Part shown: piece after piece, positions 15,823-24,026 of the stretch
Layout of the letters: each line of letters begins with the position of its first letter
How positions within the stretch are numbered: position 1 is the first letter of the stretch
Assembly: GCF_000152825.2 (NCBI RefSeq)
Contig: NC_014414.1
Coordinates: 1,178,001-1,242,000, forward strand
Reading direction: 5' to 3'
Source: Parvularcula bermudensis HTCC2503
GTDB lineage: Bacteria > Pseudomonadota > Alphaproteobacteria > Caulobacterales > Parvularculaceae
DNA: 64,000 bases
Translations under genes and position numbers: made by a program
The notes under the pieces: model-generated
The model's database searches: none
What the model was told of the DNA's origin: nothing
Seen by the model: only the letters and a program-made list of their open reading frames with translations

Positions 15823-16299
15823 ATGATGCAAGGCAACGAAGGCGCCGTCGATCTCGTGGCGCTCGAAACCGAGCGAGGCCGCAACCTGCGCCAATTGCTG
15901 CTCGCCGCCGCCCGGCATGTTGGCCGCGACGTTGTCGATGGTCTGCATGCGCGCGGACACGATGCGCTCGGATCAACCCACACGACTCTCCTGTCGAATA
16001 TGGATCTCGCGGGCGGCACGATCACGGAGACGGCCGAACGCGCGGGCATTACCAAACAAGCAATGGGCCGACTCGCTTCCGACTTGCATGCCGCCGGCTA
16101 TCTCGAAATTTCTGTCGGCGAGCATGACGCCCGTGCACGGACGCTAACACTTACGGCAGAGGGCCAGCGACTGATGCTTGACAGTCTCGAAGTGATGAAC
16201 ACCCTAGAACGTCAATATACGAACATGATTGGCAAGGAGCGGTTCGCCGCGCTGGTCGAGGCGCTCCAGGCGCTGGTGTCTGATTTACAAGAACGCTGA
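15823..16299 (+). CDS. MarR-family transcriptional regulator
   Basis: 158 residues. The winged HTH region reads ITETAERAGITKQAMGRLAS, then DLHAAGYLEISVGEHDARAR, with the wing and basic tip of MarR proteins. It is divergent from the cupin gene. In-frame ATG 15826 is an alternative start. Confidence 0.85.
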   Translation: MMQGNEGAVDLVALETERGRNLRQLLLAAARHVGRDVVDGLHARGHDALGSTHTTLLSNMDLAGGTITETAERAGITKQAMGRLASDLHAAGYLEISVGEHDARARTLTLTAEGQRLMLDSLEVMNTLERQYTNMIGKERFAALVEALQALVSDLQER

Positions 16300-16474
16300 T
16301 TATGCGACGCGGAAACTATCGCCGGATGCGCTGCGCGCCCATAGTCACCCCGCGCGTTCCAGCAGCGCCTTGTTGCGCGTCTCCATTTCGAGTCGGGCGT
16401 TCTGCTGCGGCATCGACCGTCCGCGTGCGGCTGCGCGCGGCGCGACATGTGTCGATGACGGACCATCGGCTCGC

Positions 16475-16894
16475 CTAAGCAGCTTTGGGCAGATCAACGA
16501 TGTTGGTCACGTTCTCGCGAAAATAGTCCAGCTGACCGTCTGCCTCATGCGACACGATGTAGGTGAGACTTGTGACATCCTCCTGCCGCACACCGTAAAA
16601 GAAACGCTGGTTGAAACACGTCAGATGCCAGCCGCCGCCAAGCGCAAGACAGTCGATCGCAAGTACTTCGGTCCCTTTCGGAAACACCTCTTGCCCCAGG
16701 CGGCCGATCACCTGGGCCAGACTGTTCCGATTGTCCGCTATCTGCCAGCTTGTGTTGGTTTCATCGCGGAAATGATCGATGCGAAAATCGATGTCGTCGG
16801 CAATCAGCTCAAAGAGCGACGGATCTCCGGCCGCGAATTTTATCAGCACTTGTCCGATTACGGTGTTTTCGGTTTTTACAGGTTTCAGATTCAT
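16475..16894 (-). CDS. SnoaL/NTF2-like protein, probable
   Basis: 139 residues from ATG 16894 (the frame is open further up to 17008, but that extension overlaps the divergent LysR start). The alternation of a helical N-terminus (FELIADDIDFRIDHF) and strands (TEVLAIDCLALGGGWHLTCF) resembles the SnoaL-like/NTF2-like fold often annotated as ester cyclase-like or unknown. No catalytic set is certain. It is divergent from the LysR gene at 16992, its likely regulator. Confidence 0.6.
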   Translation of the reverse strand: MNLKPVKTENTVIGQVLIKFAAGDPSLFELIADDIDFRIDHFRDETNTSWQIADNRNSLAQVIGRLGQEVFPKGTEVLAIDCLALGGGWHLTCFNQRFFYGVRQEDVTSLTYIVSHEADGQLDYFRENVTNIVDLPKAA

Positions 16895-16978
16895 TAGCTT
16901 GGGTCTCCATGTGGTTGATCCATGAATCTTTGACAGCACGAGCGGATGAAGGAAATTGCGCCATGAACTATTTTTGAT

Positions 16979-16993
16979 ATAGTAATTAGCTAT
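16979..16993. promoter_or_regulatory. LysR-type operator overlapping the regulator's start codon
   Basis: ATAG-N7-CTAT with T-N11-A spacing covers the ATG of the LysR gene at 16992. This is the usual LysR box form, and its position suggests autorepression as well as control of the divergent gene. Confidence 0.5.
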
Positions 16994-17822
16994 GATAGAT
17001 CTGAACACGCTGCGCTATTTCACCAGCGCTTTCGAGACCGGTACATTCAGCCAGGCCGCTCAAGTGAACGGTGTCAGCCAGCCGACCGTTTCGGCTGCAA
17101 TTCAGAAACTGGAAGATCGGCTTGGGACACTCTTGTTCAAACGGTCAAAGACAGGCCTGAAACCCTATCCGTTTGCCGCGCGGCTCTATCACGACGTGAT
17201 TGATTCCGTGACCCACCTTGCCGCGTTGGAAGCGCGCCTGCTTGAGGAACCGTCGCAAACGGTTCGGATATATTGCGCGCCGGATATGCTGATGAGCCAT
17301 ATTGCGCCGGACCTGAAGAGCTTGCGCCGCCGGTTCCAAGGCCTGCAGTTCGCTTTTGCCGATGAGGCGCGGGCGAGTGACCTGGCTTATGTTTCAGACG
17401 CCTGCATACCTGAGACGCATGCCTTCATCCCCTTGGCTGACGACCCATTCAAAATCGCTGTCGCCCGGCACCATCCGCTGGCGGCTTCCCGGGAGATACG
17501 GATCGAGGACCTGCGCGCAGAGCCGTTCATCCACCGCCCCTATTGCCCACAGGCAGACCGGATGGAGCTTGCACCATCTATGGTCGCTTCGGTGGCTCAG
17601 GCTGTAAATGATCAGCAATTGCTTGATTTGATCGCGGCAGGCTTGGGCGTCGCCTTTGTGCCCGCATCACATGGCGAGGCACGAGAAGATATCGTCGTCT
17701 TGACTCTGACCGGGGCCGATGCAGGAGCACGTAGAACCGGAATATCGCATCGCAAAACCGCCAACGCGACAGAACTTGCGAAGCTGCTGACGAAGCAGAA
17801 GCGCCTTACGTACCCATCGTGA
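16992..17822 (+). CDS. LysR-family transcriptional regulator
   Basis: 276 residues, slightly short for the family. The HTH reads TLRYFTSAFETGTFSQAAQV, then NGVSQPTVSAAIQKLEDRLG. The effector domain follows with a typical GLGVAFVP motif. It is divergent from the SnoaL-like gene, with an operator-like repeat overlapping its own start. Confidence 0.88.
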   Translation: MIDLNTLRYFTSAFETGTFSQAAQVNGVSQPTVSAAIQKLEDRLGTLLFKRSKTGLKPYPFAARLYHDVIDSVTHLAALEARLLEEPSQTVRIYCAPDMLMSHIAPDLKSLRRRFQGLQFAFADEARASDLAYVSDACIPETHAFIPLADDPFKIAVARHHPLAASREIRIEDLRAEPFIHRPYCPQADRMELAPSMVASVAQAVNDQQLLDLIAAGLGVAFVPASHGEAREDIVVLTLTGADAGARRTGISHRKTANATELAKLLTKQKRLTYPS

Positions 17823-18069
17823 CACGGAACATCTTGCCGCGTTCCAGAACATTTCCCGGGTGAGTTCGCACGACGGTCCAGTGCAAGCAGACATACGGAG
17901 CTTTCGCAGAACATGACGTGTTGGGCGCAGGAGCGGAAATACGCAAACGGCTGAAATTATCCGTTTTGCGACATTATCTCAGATATCGACGCATATCGGG
18001 AACCTGGAAGTGTTGGCCATACCCTTTAGCCAGTGTCAAACTGAATTTTGATCAACGAAATATAAAAAT

Positions 18070-19065
18070 TCAATCATTTCCTATATTGACCTCGGAAATA
18101 AACCTGGAAAGAGTTTCTACGATTTCATCATTCGGAGATTTAGGCTTTACTATACTAACGTGATCAACATTTTGAATGGGCACGGCTTCTGGATCGTCTC
18201 CTACGGCAGAAGCCGTATCAACTATTGTATCGTTTTGTGAGTATAAGGAGCGCACACGGACCACTGAGCCTCCTTTTTTTCGCCACGCATTCCATTGATT
18301 GATGACATGAGTCAAATAAGGAGAATTAGGATCTAGATCAGCTACTTGCGATTGCACACCGCTTGGTAGCTTTTTACCAAGCTTCGCAAGCCAAGCTCCG
18401 TTTAATGGTGAAGCAATGAAACATGCTAATCCAATATCTGAATCTAAAGGCACCTGTCTTTGAAGCTGCTGCCCAAGAAGATCTCGCAGTATAACACCGC
18501 CCATGCTGTGTCCGATTAATATAATCTTAGAGTATCCGCCTTTATTATTTCGTATAAAATTATCAAGATTTCGCGAAACATAAAAAATTGGCTCTGATTT
18601 TCTCAGGCGTTTCGATGGGTACTCATATAGCATAGTTTCGCAATCGACTTTCTGAGCAATGTAAGTAGGCATATTGCCAAAAGAACCAGAGCTTCCTGTA
18701 AGCCCATGAACGAATATAGCAAGATTACCTTTACTTACTTTTCGCCCTCCTTGATCCTTCTTTTTAGAAGTGCAGTATTTAAAATCATATTTACTGAAGA
18801 ATTCTGCGAACTCAGCAACCTCTCGCGCATCAAATTGTTCGTTCTTAAATTTATTTACTAACTCTATTAAGCGAGCCGCAGCCGCATCATCAATATCAGC
18901 TTCAATTAGTACGCAACCATAGCTTACTTTTATATTGGTTATTGTATCGGGCTCTGCCCCTAATATTTCAGCGAGCTCATCAATAAAAGTATCTAACAAA
19001 TTATACTTGAAGTGCTCGAAATAATTGCGGTCACCATGCAATGTTATCGAAATGCGCCTTGTCAT
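18070..19065 (-). CDS. Alpha/beta hydrolase (PGAP1/lipase-like) with effector-associated-like N-terminal domain
   Basis: 331 residues, visibly AT-rich beside its neighbours. The C-terminal two thirds are a lipase-like hydrolase: VHGLTGSSGSFG (oxyanion loop, 119-130), LIGHSMGG with Ser187, Asp near 279 in SQNDTIVD and His302 in NVDHVSI. The N-terminal about 80 residues (SITLHGDRNYFEHF, then a helix to EILGAEPDTITNIKVSYGCV, then EADIDDAAAARLIELV) resemble the small effector-associated domains joined to TIR, CHAT or hydrolase effectors in bacterial conflict systems. That link is my pattern reading. It stands alone beside a small integrase. It may act on lipids or proteins as a defence effector, but a plain lipase is the alternative. 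Confidence 0.75.
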   Translation of the reverse strand: MTRRISITLHGDRNYFEHFKYNLLDTFIDELAEILGAEPDTITNIKVSYGCVLIEADIDDAAAARLIELVNKFKNEQFDAREVAEFAEFFSKYDFKYCTSKKKDQGGRKVSKGNLAIFVHGLTGSSGSFGNMPTYIAQKVDCETMLYEYPSKRLRKSEPIFYVSRNLDNFIRNNKGGYSKIILIGHSMGGVILRDLLGQQLQRQVPLDSDIGLACFIASPLNGAWLAKLGKKLPSGVQSQVADLDPNSPYLTHVINQWNAWRKKGGSVVRVRSLYSQNDTIVDTASAVGDDPEAVPIQNVDHVSIVKPKSPNDEIVETLSRFISEVNIGND

Positions 19066-19278
19066 TTATTTTCCATATTCTCTATGCATTCAGCATGGAC
19101 TATTTATATGATCTATGAACCAGCGCTCTGGTGACCGTGACGTCTCTCTGTGAGTCTGTTAAGGCTGAAGGGCAGAATTAGCGCCCGAAGTTTTATATCA
19201 AGCAAAGATAGGCCGTACAACGGTCGTTCACAAAAGTAAGCTGAATATCCGCTTCTGGCGAATTTCGACCGTTCGTTA

Positions 19279-19310
19279 GCCCATAGCTCAGATGGCGCAG
19301 TAGCTGACTT
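19279..19310 (+). other. tRNA 5'-half-like fragment
   Basis: GCCCATAGCTCAGATGGC, then GCAGTAGCTGACTT closely resembles the acceptor, D-arm and anticodon 5' strand of a bacterial tRNA. The 3' half is not recognisable and no complete cloverleaf forms. It may be an attachment-site relic or chance. Confidence 0.3.
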
Positions 19311-19402
19311 GGGCCATTAGTTTAAGCCATTTTGATGCAGAGTCTCGGGTACAGGTGGGCGCATGCCGAAGGCCGGATGCAATTTTGAGATGAACTGAAG
19401 TT

Positions 19403-19417
19403 CGATCTTTAAGATCG
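19403..19417. promoter_or_regulatory. Perfect palindrome upstream of the integrase
   Basis: CGATCTT and AAGATCG flank a single central T. It is a candidate core site or operator about 120 bases upstream of the integrase start. Confidence 0.35.
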
Positions 19418-19534
19418 ATGATGAATTCATTGGTCGAACGTCCGCTTTTGGATAGCTGTGGTCGAGCAGAGATCGTGCGCCCGGCTGCTGCGACGGTGGC
19501 CTGCATTTTGCTCTCCGGTTCATGGGAGAGGTCG

Positions 19535-20161
19535 ATGGAACGAGTAGAGAAAGCGGCACGGGCTGCCGAACCTTGGAACAAGGGCAGGCTCGTCGGCCAA
19601 AAGTCCCCGCTGAAGGCGCAAGAGGTCTGGGAAATCCGCGTCCGCCTGACTATGGCGGAAAAGGTGCGAGATCTTGCGCTCTTCAATCTCGCTCTCGATA
19701 GTAAGCTCCGAGGATGCGACCTAGTGAGCCTGAGGGTTTCCGACGTCTGCAGAGGCGTCGAGCCTCTTGCACGGGCGAAAGTCGTCCAATCGAAGACGGC
19801 GAGCCCGGTGCAATTCGAGCTGACAGAACCGACCCGAAAAGCGATCTCGAACTGGATCGAGCGCAAGAATCTCGGGACGCAGGACTGGTTGTTTCCAAGT
19901 CGCAAGACCGTCGGCACACACCTGACCACGCGTCAGTACGCAAGGCTCGTTCAAGAATGGACCCAAGCGATCGGCCTTCCGTCATCCGCGTACGCAACTC
20001 ATTCCTTGCGACGGACGAAGGCAACCCTCCTTTACCGGAAGACCGGAAACCTGAGAGCGATCCAGCTCCTACTCGGTCATGCAAAGATCGACAGTACGGT
20101 CAGATACCTCGGCGTTGAAGTCGAGGACGCCCTCGCTCTGTCCGAAGGGCTCGAACTGTAG
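19535..20161 (+). CDS. Small tyrosine recombinase (phage integrase family)
   Basis: 208 residues from ATG 19535, which follows GGGAGAGG at good spacing. It is essentially a catalytic domain. Arg59 lies in SKLRGCDLVSLRV, the HxxR box is HSLRR (156-160), His182 in LLGHAKI and the tyrosine is Tyr191 in VRYLG. The N-terminal arm found in long integrases is missing, as in other short members of this group. A decayed relative follows at 20293. Together with the neighbouring AT-rich gene and IS6 element it marks a site of repeated integration. Confidence 0.85.
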   Translation: MERVEKAARAAEPWNKGRLVGQKSPLKAQEVWEIRVRLTMAEKVRDLALFNLALDSKLRGCDLVSLRVSDVCRGVEPLARAKVVQSKTASPVQFELTEPTRKAISNWIERKNLGTQDWLFPSRKTVGTHLTTRQYARLVQEWTQAIGLPSSAYATHSLRRTKATLLYRKTGNLRAIQLLLGHAKIDSTVRYLGVEVEDALALSEGLEL

Positions 20162-20292
20162 CTGCCTGGGCGCATAAGTGGATGTAACGGTGTCTAAGGT
20201 TATCGCATCGTGCCTCGCCATGGCCACAGCGCTGCTGGATACGTCGAACGCTCCCAGATTCCTTCTTGTAAAGTGGTCTCCAGGAGAGATCA

Positions 20293-20480
20293 TTGGAGCA
20301 GTCACGTACCATCGTTGATGAGCGACAGCCTTGGAACAAGGGCAAACTCATCGATCGGAAGTAGCCATTGAAGGCGTAGGAGGTCTGGGAAATCCGCGTT
20401 GGATCACTCGGATGGGTCAGGCCAAGGTCGCACGCACACGATACGCCGTCCTGACGGATAGAAAAGATACCCCGCTGCAA
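20293..20480 (+). pseudogene. Decayed duplicate of the small integrase
   Basis: The frame from TTG 20293 reads RQPWNKGKLIDRK, stop, PLKA, stop, EVWEIRV, which matches EPWNKGRLVGQKSPLKAQEV and onward in the intact integrase. The stops are TAG at 20362 and 20377. The upstream GGAGAGATCATTGG also matches the ribosome site and start of the intact gene (GGAGAGGTCGATGG). Similarity fades after about 60 codons. It is a second, dead integrase of the same family. Confidence 0.7.
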
Positions 20481-20530
20481 CACTGAGGAAAAAATGCAGT
20501 GCTCTGCTTGGCCATCCCGCCGCCGGTGAA

Positions 20531-20560
20531 AAACCCCCGGCGCGGTTGCGCCGGGGGTTT
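20531..20560. terminator. Strong bidirectional hairpin terminator
   Basis: AAACCCCCGGCGC and GCGCCGGGGGTTT form a perfect 13-bp stem around GGTT. The A and T ends give a short U tract in both directions, serving the lipoprotein gene on the minus strand and anything read from the left. Confidence 0.8.
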
Positions 20561-20583
20561 GAGGATGCGTCAGGCCGGGCCAT

Positions 20584-21228
20584 TCAATTCAAAAGTCCGG
20601 GAATATCAAAACTCCGGGAATACCTTTTATATGTACCCCGGATGAAACTGAGGTCAGGAATACGCTCGCCATTGGCGGGTTGGATCGCCTCGCCAAGGCG
20701 CAGGGTGCACGATTTGAGGCCTGAGAACCGATCGAGGTGGATGTTCGCCATCACGATATCGCCCTTTTTCGTCGTGTACGGCCTGTCGGCAGAAACCTCC
20801 ACCTTACGCATCGGTGGGTCGCCACCTTCGTAGACCTGGACGTTGCGATCCGTGACGACCACCGCCGTGCTGCCCTCACCGAGCGGCAGCGAGCACGGCT
20901 CGACCAATTGGACCTGGCTCAGGTCAAGCCGGGTCCCCCCGACCTGGTCGGTGATCGAGAGCACCAGGCCAGGACCGGGGGCGAAGCGATCTGGTGGGTC
21001 GATATCCCCCGCCAGAACCCCGACACCTAAGTCGCCGGATCCCCAGTCCGCGTCGGTAAGCGCCGCTTGTTGAGGCCTTCCCGACATGTCCCAGCCCGGT
21101 GACTTTTGGGGCAGATACGAGTCGACAATGTAGCCAAAAATGTAGCCACCACACCCGGGGAGGATAGCTGCGATCATAGCGGCCACCCCGACCCATATAG
21201 CTTGTTTCGATCCAGTGATCCTCGTCAT
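20584..21228 (-). CDS. Hypothetical lipoprotein
   Basis: 214 residues. The N-terminus MTRITGSKQAIWVGVAAMIA ends in a lipobox-like ILPGCG, so a lipid-anchored protein is predicted. The mature part has no family I recognise. It is rich in Gly, Asp and Pro at first and ends in beta-strand-like segments with two further Cys (VEPCSLPL and LKSCTLRL) that could form a disulfide. A strong terminator follows at 20531-20560. It may be cargo of a mobile element because an IS6 element lies directly upstream. Confidence 0.65.
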   Translation of the reverse strand: MTRITGSKQAIWVGVAAMIAAILPGCGGYIFGYIVDSYLPQKSPGWDMSGRPQQAALTDADWGSGDLGVGVLAGDIDPPDRFAPGPGLVLSITDQVGGTRLDLSQVQLVEPCSLPLGEGSTAVVVTDRNVQVYEGGDPPMRKVEVSADRPYTTKKGDIVMANIHLDRFSGLKSCTLRLGEAIQPANGERIPDLSFIRGTYKRYSRSFDIPGLLN

Positions 21229-21230
21229 CG

Positions 21231-21311
21231 TCAGTTTCCTCCGCAGGGCACGCCTGCTTGCTGGGTGCTGCAGTCACTCGGTTTCGTCTTAGGCTTGCGG
21301 TAATAGGCCAT
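21231..21311 (-). CDS. Short ORF or 3' remnant before the lipoprotein gene
   Basis: Twenty-six codons, MAYYRKPKTKPSDCSTQQAG and onward to CGGN, ending in TGA three bases before the lipoprotein ATG. The frame begins five bases from the IS6 end, so it may be the tail of a gene cut by that IS rather than a real small gene. The two Cys and basic start are notable but match nothing I know. Confidence 0.3.
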   Translation of the reverse strand: MAYYRKPKTKPSDCSTQQAGVPCGGN

Positions 21312-21315
21312 CGCT

Positions 21316-22151
21316 GGGGCCTGTTGCGTTGATTGCTGATCGCCGTAGGCCTTCCGTGAGTCATGTCATATCGAGCGTGCTTGTTATGCAGCTTTTGGCA
21401 AAATCTCTTCGATGAAGCGGATTTCGCCTATGGGGCCGGGCGATTTTCTCACGACATGGCCTTTCTTGATCATTCTCACGGCTTCAATCCCAGCCAATGC
21501 CGCTTTCGCTGATGAAAGGGTTTTGAAACCCCGCATAGGATTGAGCCTCTGCTTCAGCGCTGCATGATCACTCTCAATGCGGTTATTCTGCCATTTTTGA
21601 TCGATATGCATGATAGCTTCATTGGGAAGCATCTGAGCGTTGATATTTTTCATCACCTTGGCATAGGTAGGCGCCTTGTTCGTCACGATGCTGAGAGGCG
21701 GATAGAGCCGTGCCTTGTCTCGGGCTTGCCGGATGAACGCCTTCGCCGCCGCCGTATTTCGTCTAGCGGTGACCCTGAAGTCGATGAGTCGGCCTCGCTG
21801 ATCAACCGCACGCCAGACATAACACCATCGCCCACCGACCCGCAGATACGTCTCATCAACATGCCAACCTAAACCGCGCCAGCCGCGATGTTTTTGACTG
21901 CGTTTGGCAATCTCAGGGCCGAACTTGCGGACCCAGCGATATACTGTCGACGCGTCAACGGTGATCCCTCGTTCTGCCAATAGATCTCGGACATCACGAT
22001 AGGAGAGCCCATATCGACAATACCAGCGAACGGCACAGAGAATGACGTCCTGCGGAAATCGAGGCCCACGAAAAGGGTTTCTCGCCATCCCACACTCCGT
22101 TGAAAAGTCATCGCATCCTCACGCGGCGAGATCCCCAACGCAAAAGACCCC
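21316..22151 (-). mobile_element. IS6-family insertion sequence
   Basis: 836 bp. The ends are GGGGCCTGTTGCGTTG (21316) and, on the other strand, GGGGTCTTTTGCGTTG (22151), matching at 14 of 16 bases. This is the length and form expected of IS6/IS26-like elements. It carries one transposase gene. The adjacent 8-mers CCATCGCT and AATGCGAT are not identical, so no 8-bp duplication is seen. A deletion or cointegrate-derived rearrangement is likely. Confidence 0.85.
21384..22088 (-). CDS. IS6-family transposase with altered catalytic triad
   Basis: 234 residues, normal for the family. FRGPRFPQDVILCAVRWYCR and the HTH DASTVYRWVRKFGPE precede the DDE domain. The first Asp is in WHVDETYLRVGG and the Glu in NNRIESDHAALK, but the middle motif reads TNKAPTY where the family has TDKAP. 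The AAC codon is at 21680-21678. Asp-to-Asn at this metal ligand should inactivate catalysis, so this IS6 copy is probably dead unless helped in trans. Confidence 0.9.
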   Translation of the reverse strand: MARNPFRGPRFPQDVILCAVRWYCRYGLSYRDVRDLLAERGITVDASTVYRWVRKFGPEIAKRSQKHRGWRGLGWHVDETYLRVGGRWCYVWRAVDQRGRLIDFRVTARRNTAAAKAFIRQARDKARLYPPLSIVTNKAPTYAKVMKNINAQMLPNEAIMHIDQKWQNNRIESDHAALKQRLNPMRGFKTLSSAKAALAGIEAVRMIKKGHVVRKSPGPIGEIRFIEEILPKAA

Positions 22152-22353
22152 AATGCGATGCGTCTCGAGATTAACCGACAAATCTAGATGCGTGCATCCG
22201 CACGAGAAAACTTGTGCCTGAATGGTGATGAGGAAGCAGTAGCGTTATTCAATATCGATACCTCCTCCTGGCCTGACCCATCGAGGTGCGGCGACTGTAG
22301 AGTTAGATCGCGCTTGCATGAAGCGCTTGGGGCAGAGGCAACGGAATGAGTAT

Positions 22354-23628
22354 ATGAAACCCAAACTCCTGACGACACTGCCGACGACAACCCGTGCCTC
22401 GCTGACCGCTGACATTCTTGCGGGGATCACAGTTGCGCTCGTGGCGCTGCCTCTTTCTATCGCTATCGCCATCGCGTCGGGAGCGGCGCCTGAAACCGGC
22501 CTGGTCACGGCGATTGTCGCGGGTTTTTTGATCTCGGCGCTGGGCGGCAGCCGCGTGCAGATCGGCGGGCCAACAGGGGCGTTTATCGTGGTCGTGGCCG
22601 GTGTCATCGCCGTGCATGGCTATGACGGCCTCGTCCTCGCAACCTTCATGGCGGGGGGCATTCTGCTGATCGCAAGCGTCCTTCGTATTGGAAGTCTCGT
22701 AGAATGGGTGCCCGAGCCCGTCGTCGACGGATTTACGGTCGGGATCGCTATTATCATCGCCACCAGTCAGCTTGTGGACGCGCTGGGGCTCACAATCCAG
22801 CATGTGCCGGCAGAGTTTCTTGCCAAGCTGCCGGTCATTTGGGCGGCGCGTGAGACACTCTCTCTGCCGGCTTTGAGCATCACTTTGTTGACGAGTGTCC
22901 TCATCATCTCGTTGCGTCGCCTCGCCCCGCGCCTGCCAGGGCTGATCATCGCCGTCGCCCTCGCGAGCATCGTCGCGGGGGGGATGAACGGGATTGTGCA
23001 AACGCCGGTGGAGACAATTGTCTCTCGTTTCGGGGCATTGGCCTCTGGCCTGCCTGCCCCTCACTTGCCCTCCTTCTCGATGGAGCGCGTACGGGAAATG
23101 CTGCCCTCGGCGCTGGTCATCGCCTTTCTTGCAGGCATTGAATCGCTATTGTCGGCCGTGGTGGCCGACCGGATGATTGGCGGCAAGCATCGCCCGAATG
23201 CCGAAATTCTCGCGCAAGGCGCGGCCAATCTTGGGTCGGCCCTTTTTGGGGGCTTGCCCGCAACCGGTGCTATTGCACGCACGGCGACGAATGTGCGCTC
23301 AGGTGGACGCACGCCGATCGCCGGCATAACCCATGCCGTAATATTGCTCTTGATCGCCCTGTTCGCGGCCCCGATTGTCGGCCGTCTAGCCATGCCAGCG
23401 CTTGCCGCTCTGCTCATCCTGACGGCATGGAATATGAGTGAACCGCATCGCTGGCCGGCGCGCTTGTCAAAATCGCGGTCGGATTTTGCGCTATTTGCCC
23501 TCACGCTTGCGCTTACTGTTCTCACGGATCTGACGGTCGCGATTGCCGTGGGAACCGGTGTCGGGCTTGCGTTACGACTTCGACGGCGCAACGTCTCTCC
23601 GACGGATTGGCCGACGCCTAAGCGATGA
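22354..23628 (+). CDS. SulP-family anion transporter without a STAS domain
   Basis: 424 residues from ATG 22354 (an upstream in-frame ATG exists at 22318). The SulP signature is seen in LTADILAGITVALVALPLSI and in GGSRVQIGGPTGAFIVVVAG, followed by about ten hydrophobic segments and the conserved GGLPATGAIARTATNVRSGG. Most SulP proteins carry a cytoplasmic STAS domain after the last helix. This one ends about 15 residues after it. It probably moves sulfate, bicarbonate or another anion. It is the first gene of the high-GC core. Confidence 0.88.
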   Translation: MKPKLLTTLPTTTRASLTADILAGITVALVALPLSIAIAIASGAAPETGLVTAIVAGFLISALGGSRVQIGGPTGAFIVVVAGVIAVHGYDGLVLATFMAGGILLIASVLRIGSLVEWVPEPVVDGFTVGIAIIIATSQLVDALGLTIQHVPAEFLAKLPVIWAARETLSLPALSITLLTSVLIISLRRLAPRLPGLIIAVALASIVAGGMNGIVQTPVETIVSRFGALASGLPAPHLPSFSMERVREMLPSALVIAFLAGIESLLSAVVADRMIGGKHRPNAEILAQGAANLGSALFGGLPATGAIARTATNVRSGGRTPIAGITHAVILLLIALFAAPIVGRLAMPALAALLILTAWNMSEPHRWPARLSKSRSDFALFALTLALTVLTDLTVAIAVGTGVGLALRLRRRNVSPTDWPTPKR

Positions 23629-23724
23629 GGCGCGGCACAGAACGACCGTGCAAAGGCAATGGATATCCGCCGTGTTGGGACCACCGGGGCGCAGGCCAAA
23701 GACGTCATGACACTGACGATGGTA

Positions 23725-23748
23725 CACCCCTCCTCATAAAGGGGGGTG
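23725..23748 (+). terminator. Hairpin, possible terminator downstream of the SulP gene
   Basis: CACCCC pairs with GGGGTG around a loop that can be closed further by CC/GG pairs. The T tract after it is weak (GGTTAAA), so termination is uncertain. Confidence 0.4.
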
Positions 23749-23766
23749 GTTAAACCTGAATAGTCA

Positions 23767-23786
23767 GGGGGGGAGGGGGGAGGGGG
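23767..23786 (+). other. Guanine-run tract, possible G-quadruplex
   Basis: Runs of seven, six and five G separated by single A. With the long first run split, four G-tracts of at least three are available, which meets the usual quadruplex rule on the plus strand. Confidence 0.45.
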
Positions 23787-24026
23787 CGCTCCCTCCTCGC
23801 GCAGAATAGCCAAGACGTGATCTACCCTCCGATGGATCCCGCCTAGACGAAGGCGTCGTCGAGAATTGGTCCTGGACTACACTTTCCCTTAACCACTGAT
23901 CTCCTCGCGCATTTTAGCGGAGCTTTAAGTCTGATAAGCATAAGGTGACGGGGTGATGTTCGACACAGCAGTGATGTTGGACAAAATGGTGGTCGGCGCC
24001 TCACGGCGCCCTCGGGGGGTAGTAGG

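Larger units (their letters stand above)
19066..19534. other. Intergenic region upstream of the integrase
   Basis: 469 bases with no supported gene. It holds a tRNA-like stretch at 19279-19310 and a palindrome at 19403-19417. Such non-coding DNA next to an integrase is where an attachment site would be expected. Confidence 0.45.
23629..24026. other. Intergenic region with hairpins and a G-run tract
   Basis: About 400 bases without a supported gene. It contains a hairpin (23725-23748) and a guanine-run tract (23767-23786). The GGCGCC-TCAC-GGCGCC element at 23995-24010 could form a stem just before galE. Confidence 0.5.

Noticed and set aside
16475-17008. The longer start at 17008 for the SnoaL-like gene
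   Set aside because: It would overlap the divergent LysR start and operator, and the extra residues do not look like part of the fold; ATG 16894 is better.
19279-19310. A functional tRNA gene
   Set aside because: Only the 5' half resembles a tRNA; the T-arm and acceptor 3' strand are missing.
22303-23064. A 253-codon minus-strand frame opposite the SulP gene
   Set aside because: Composition is dominated by Arg, Asp and Gln, typical of the complement of a membrane-protein gene.
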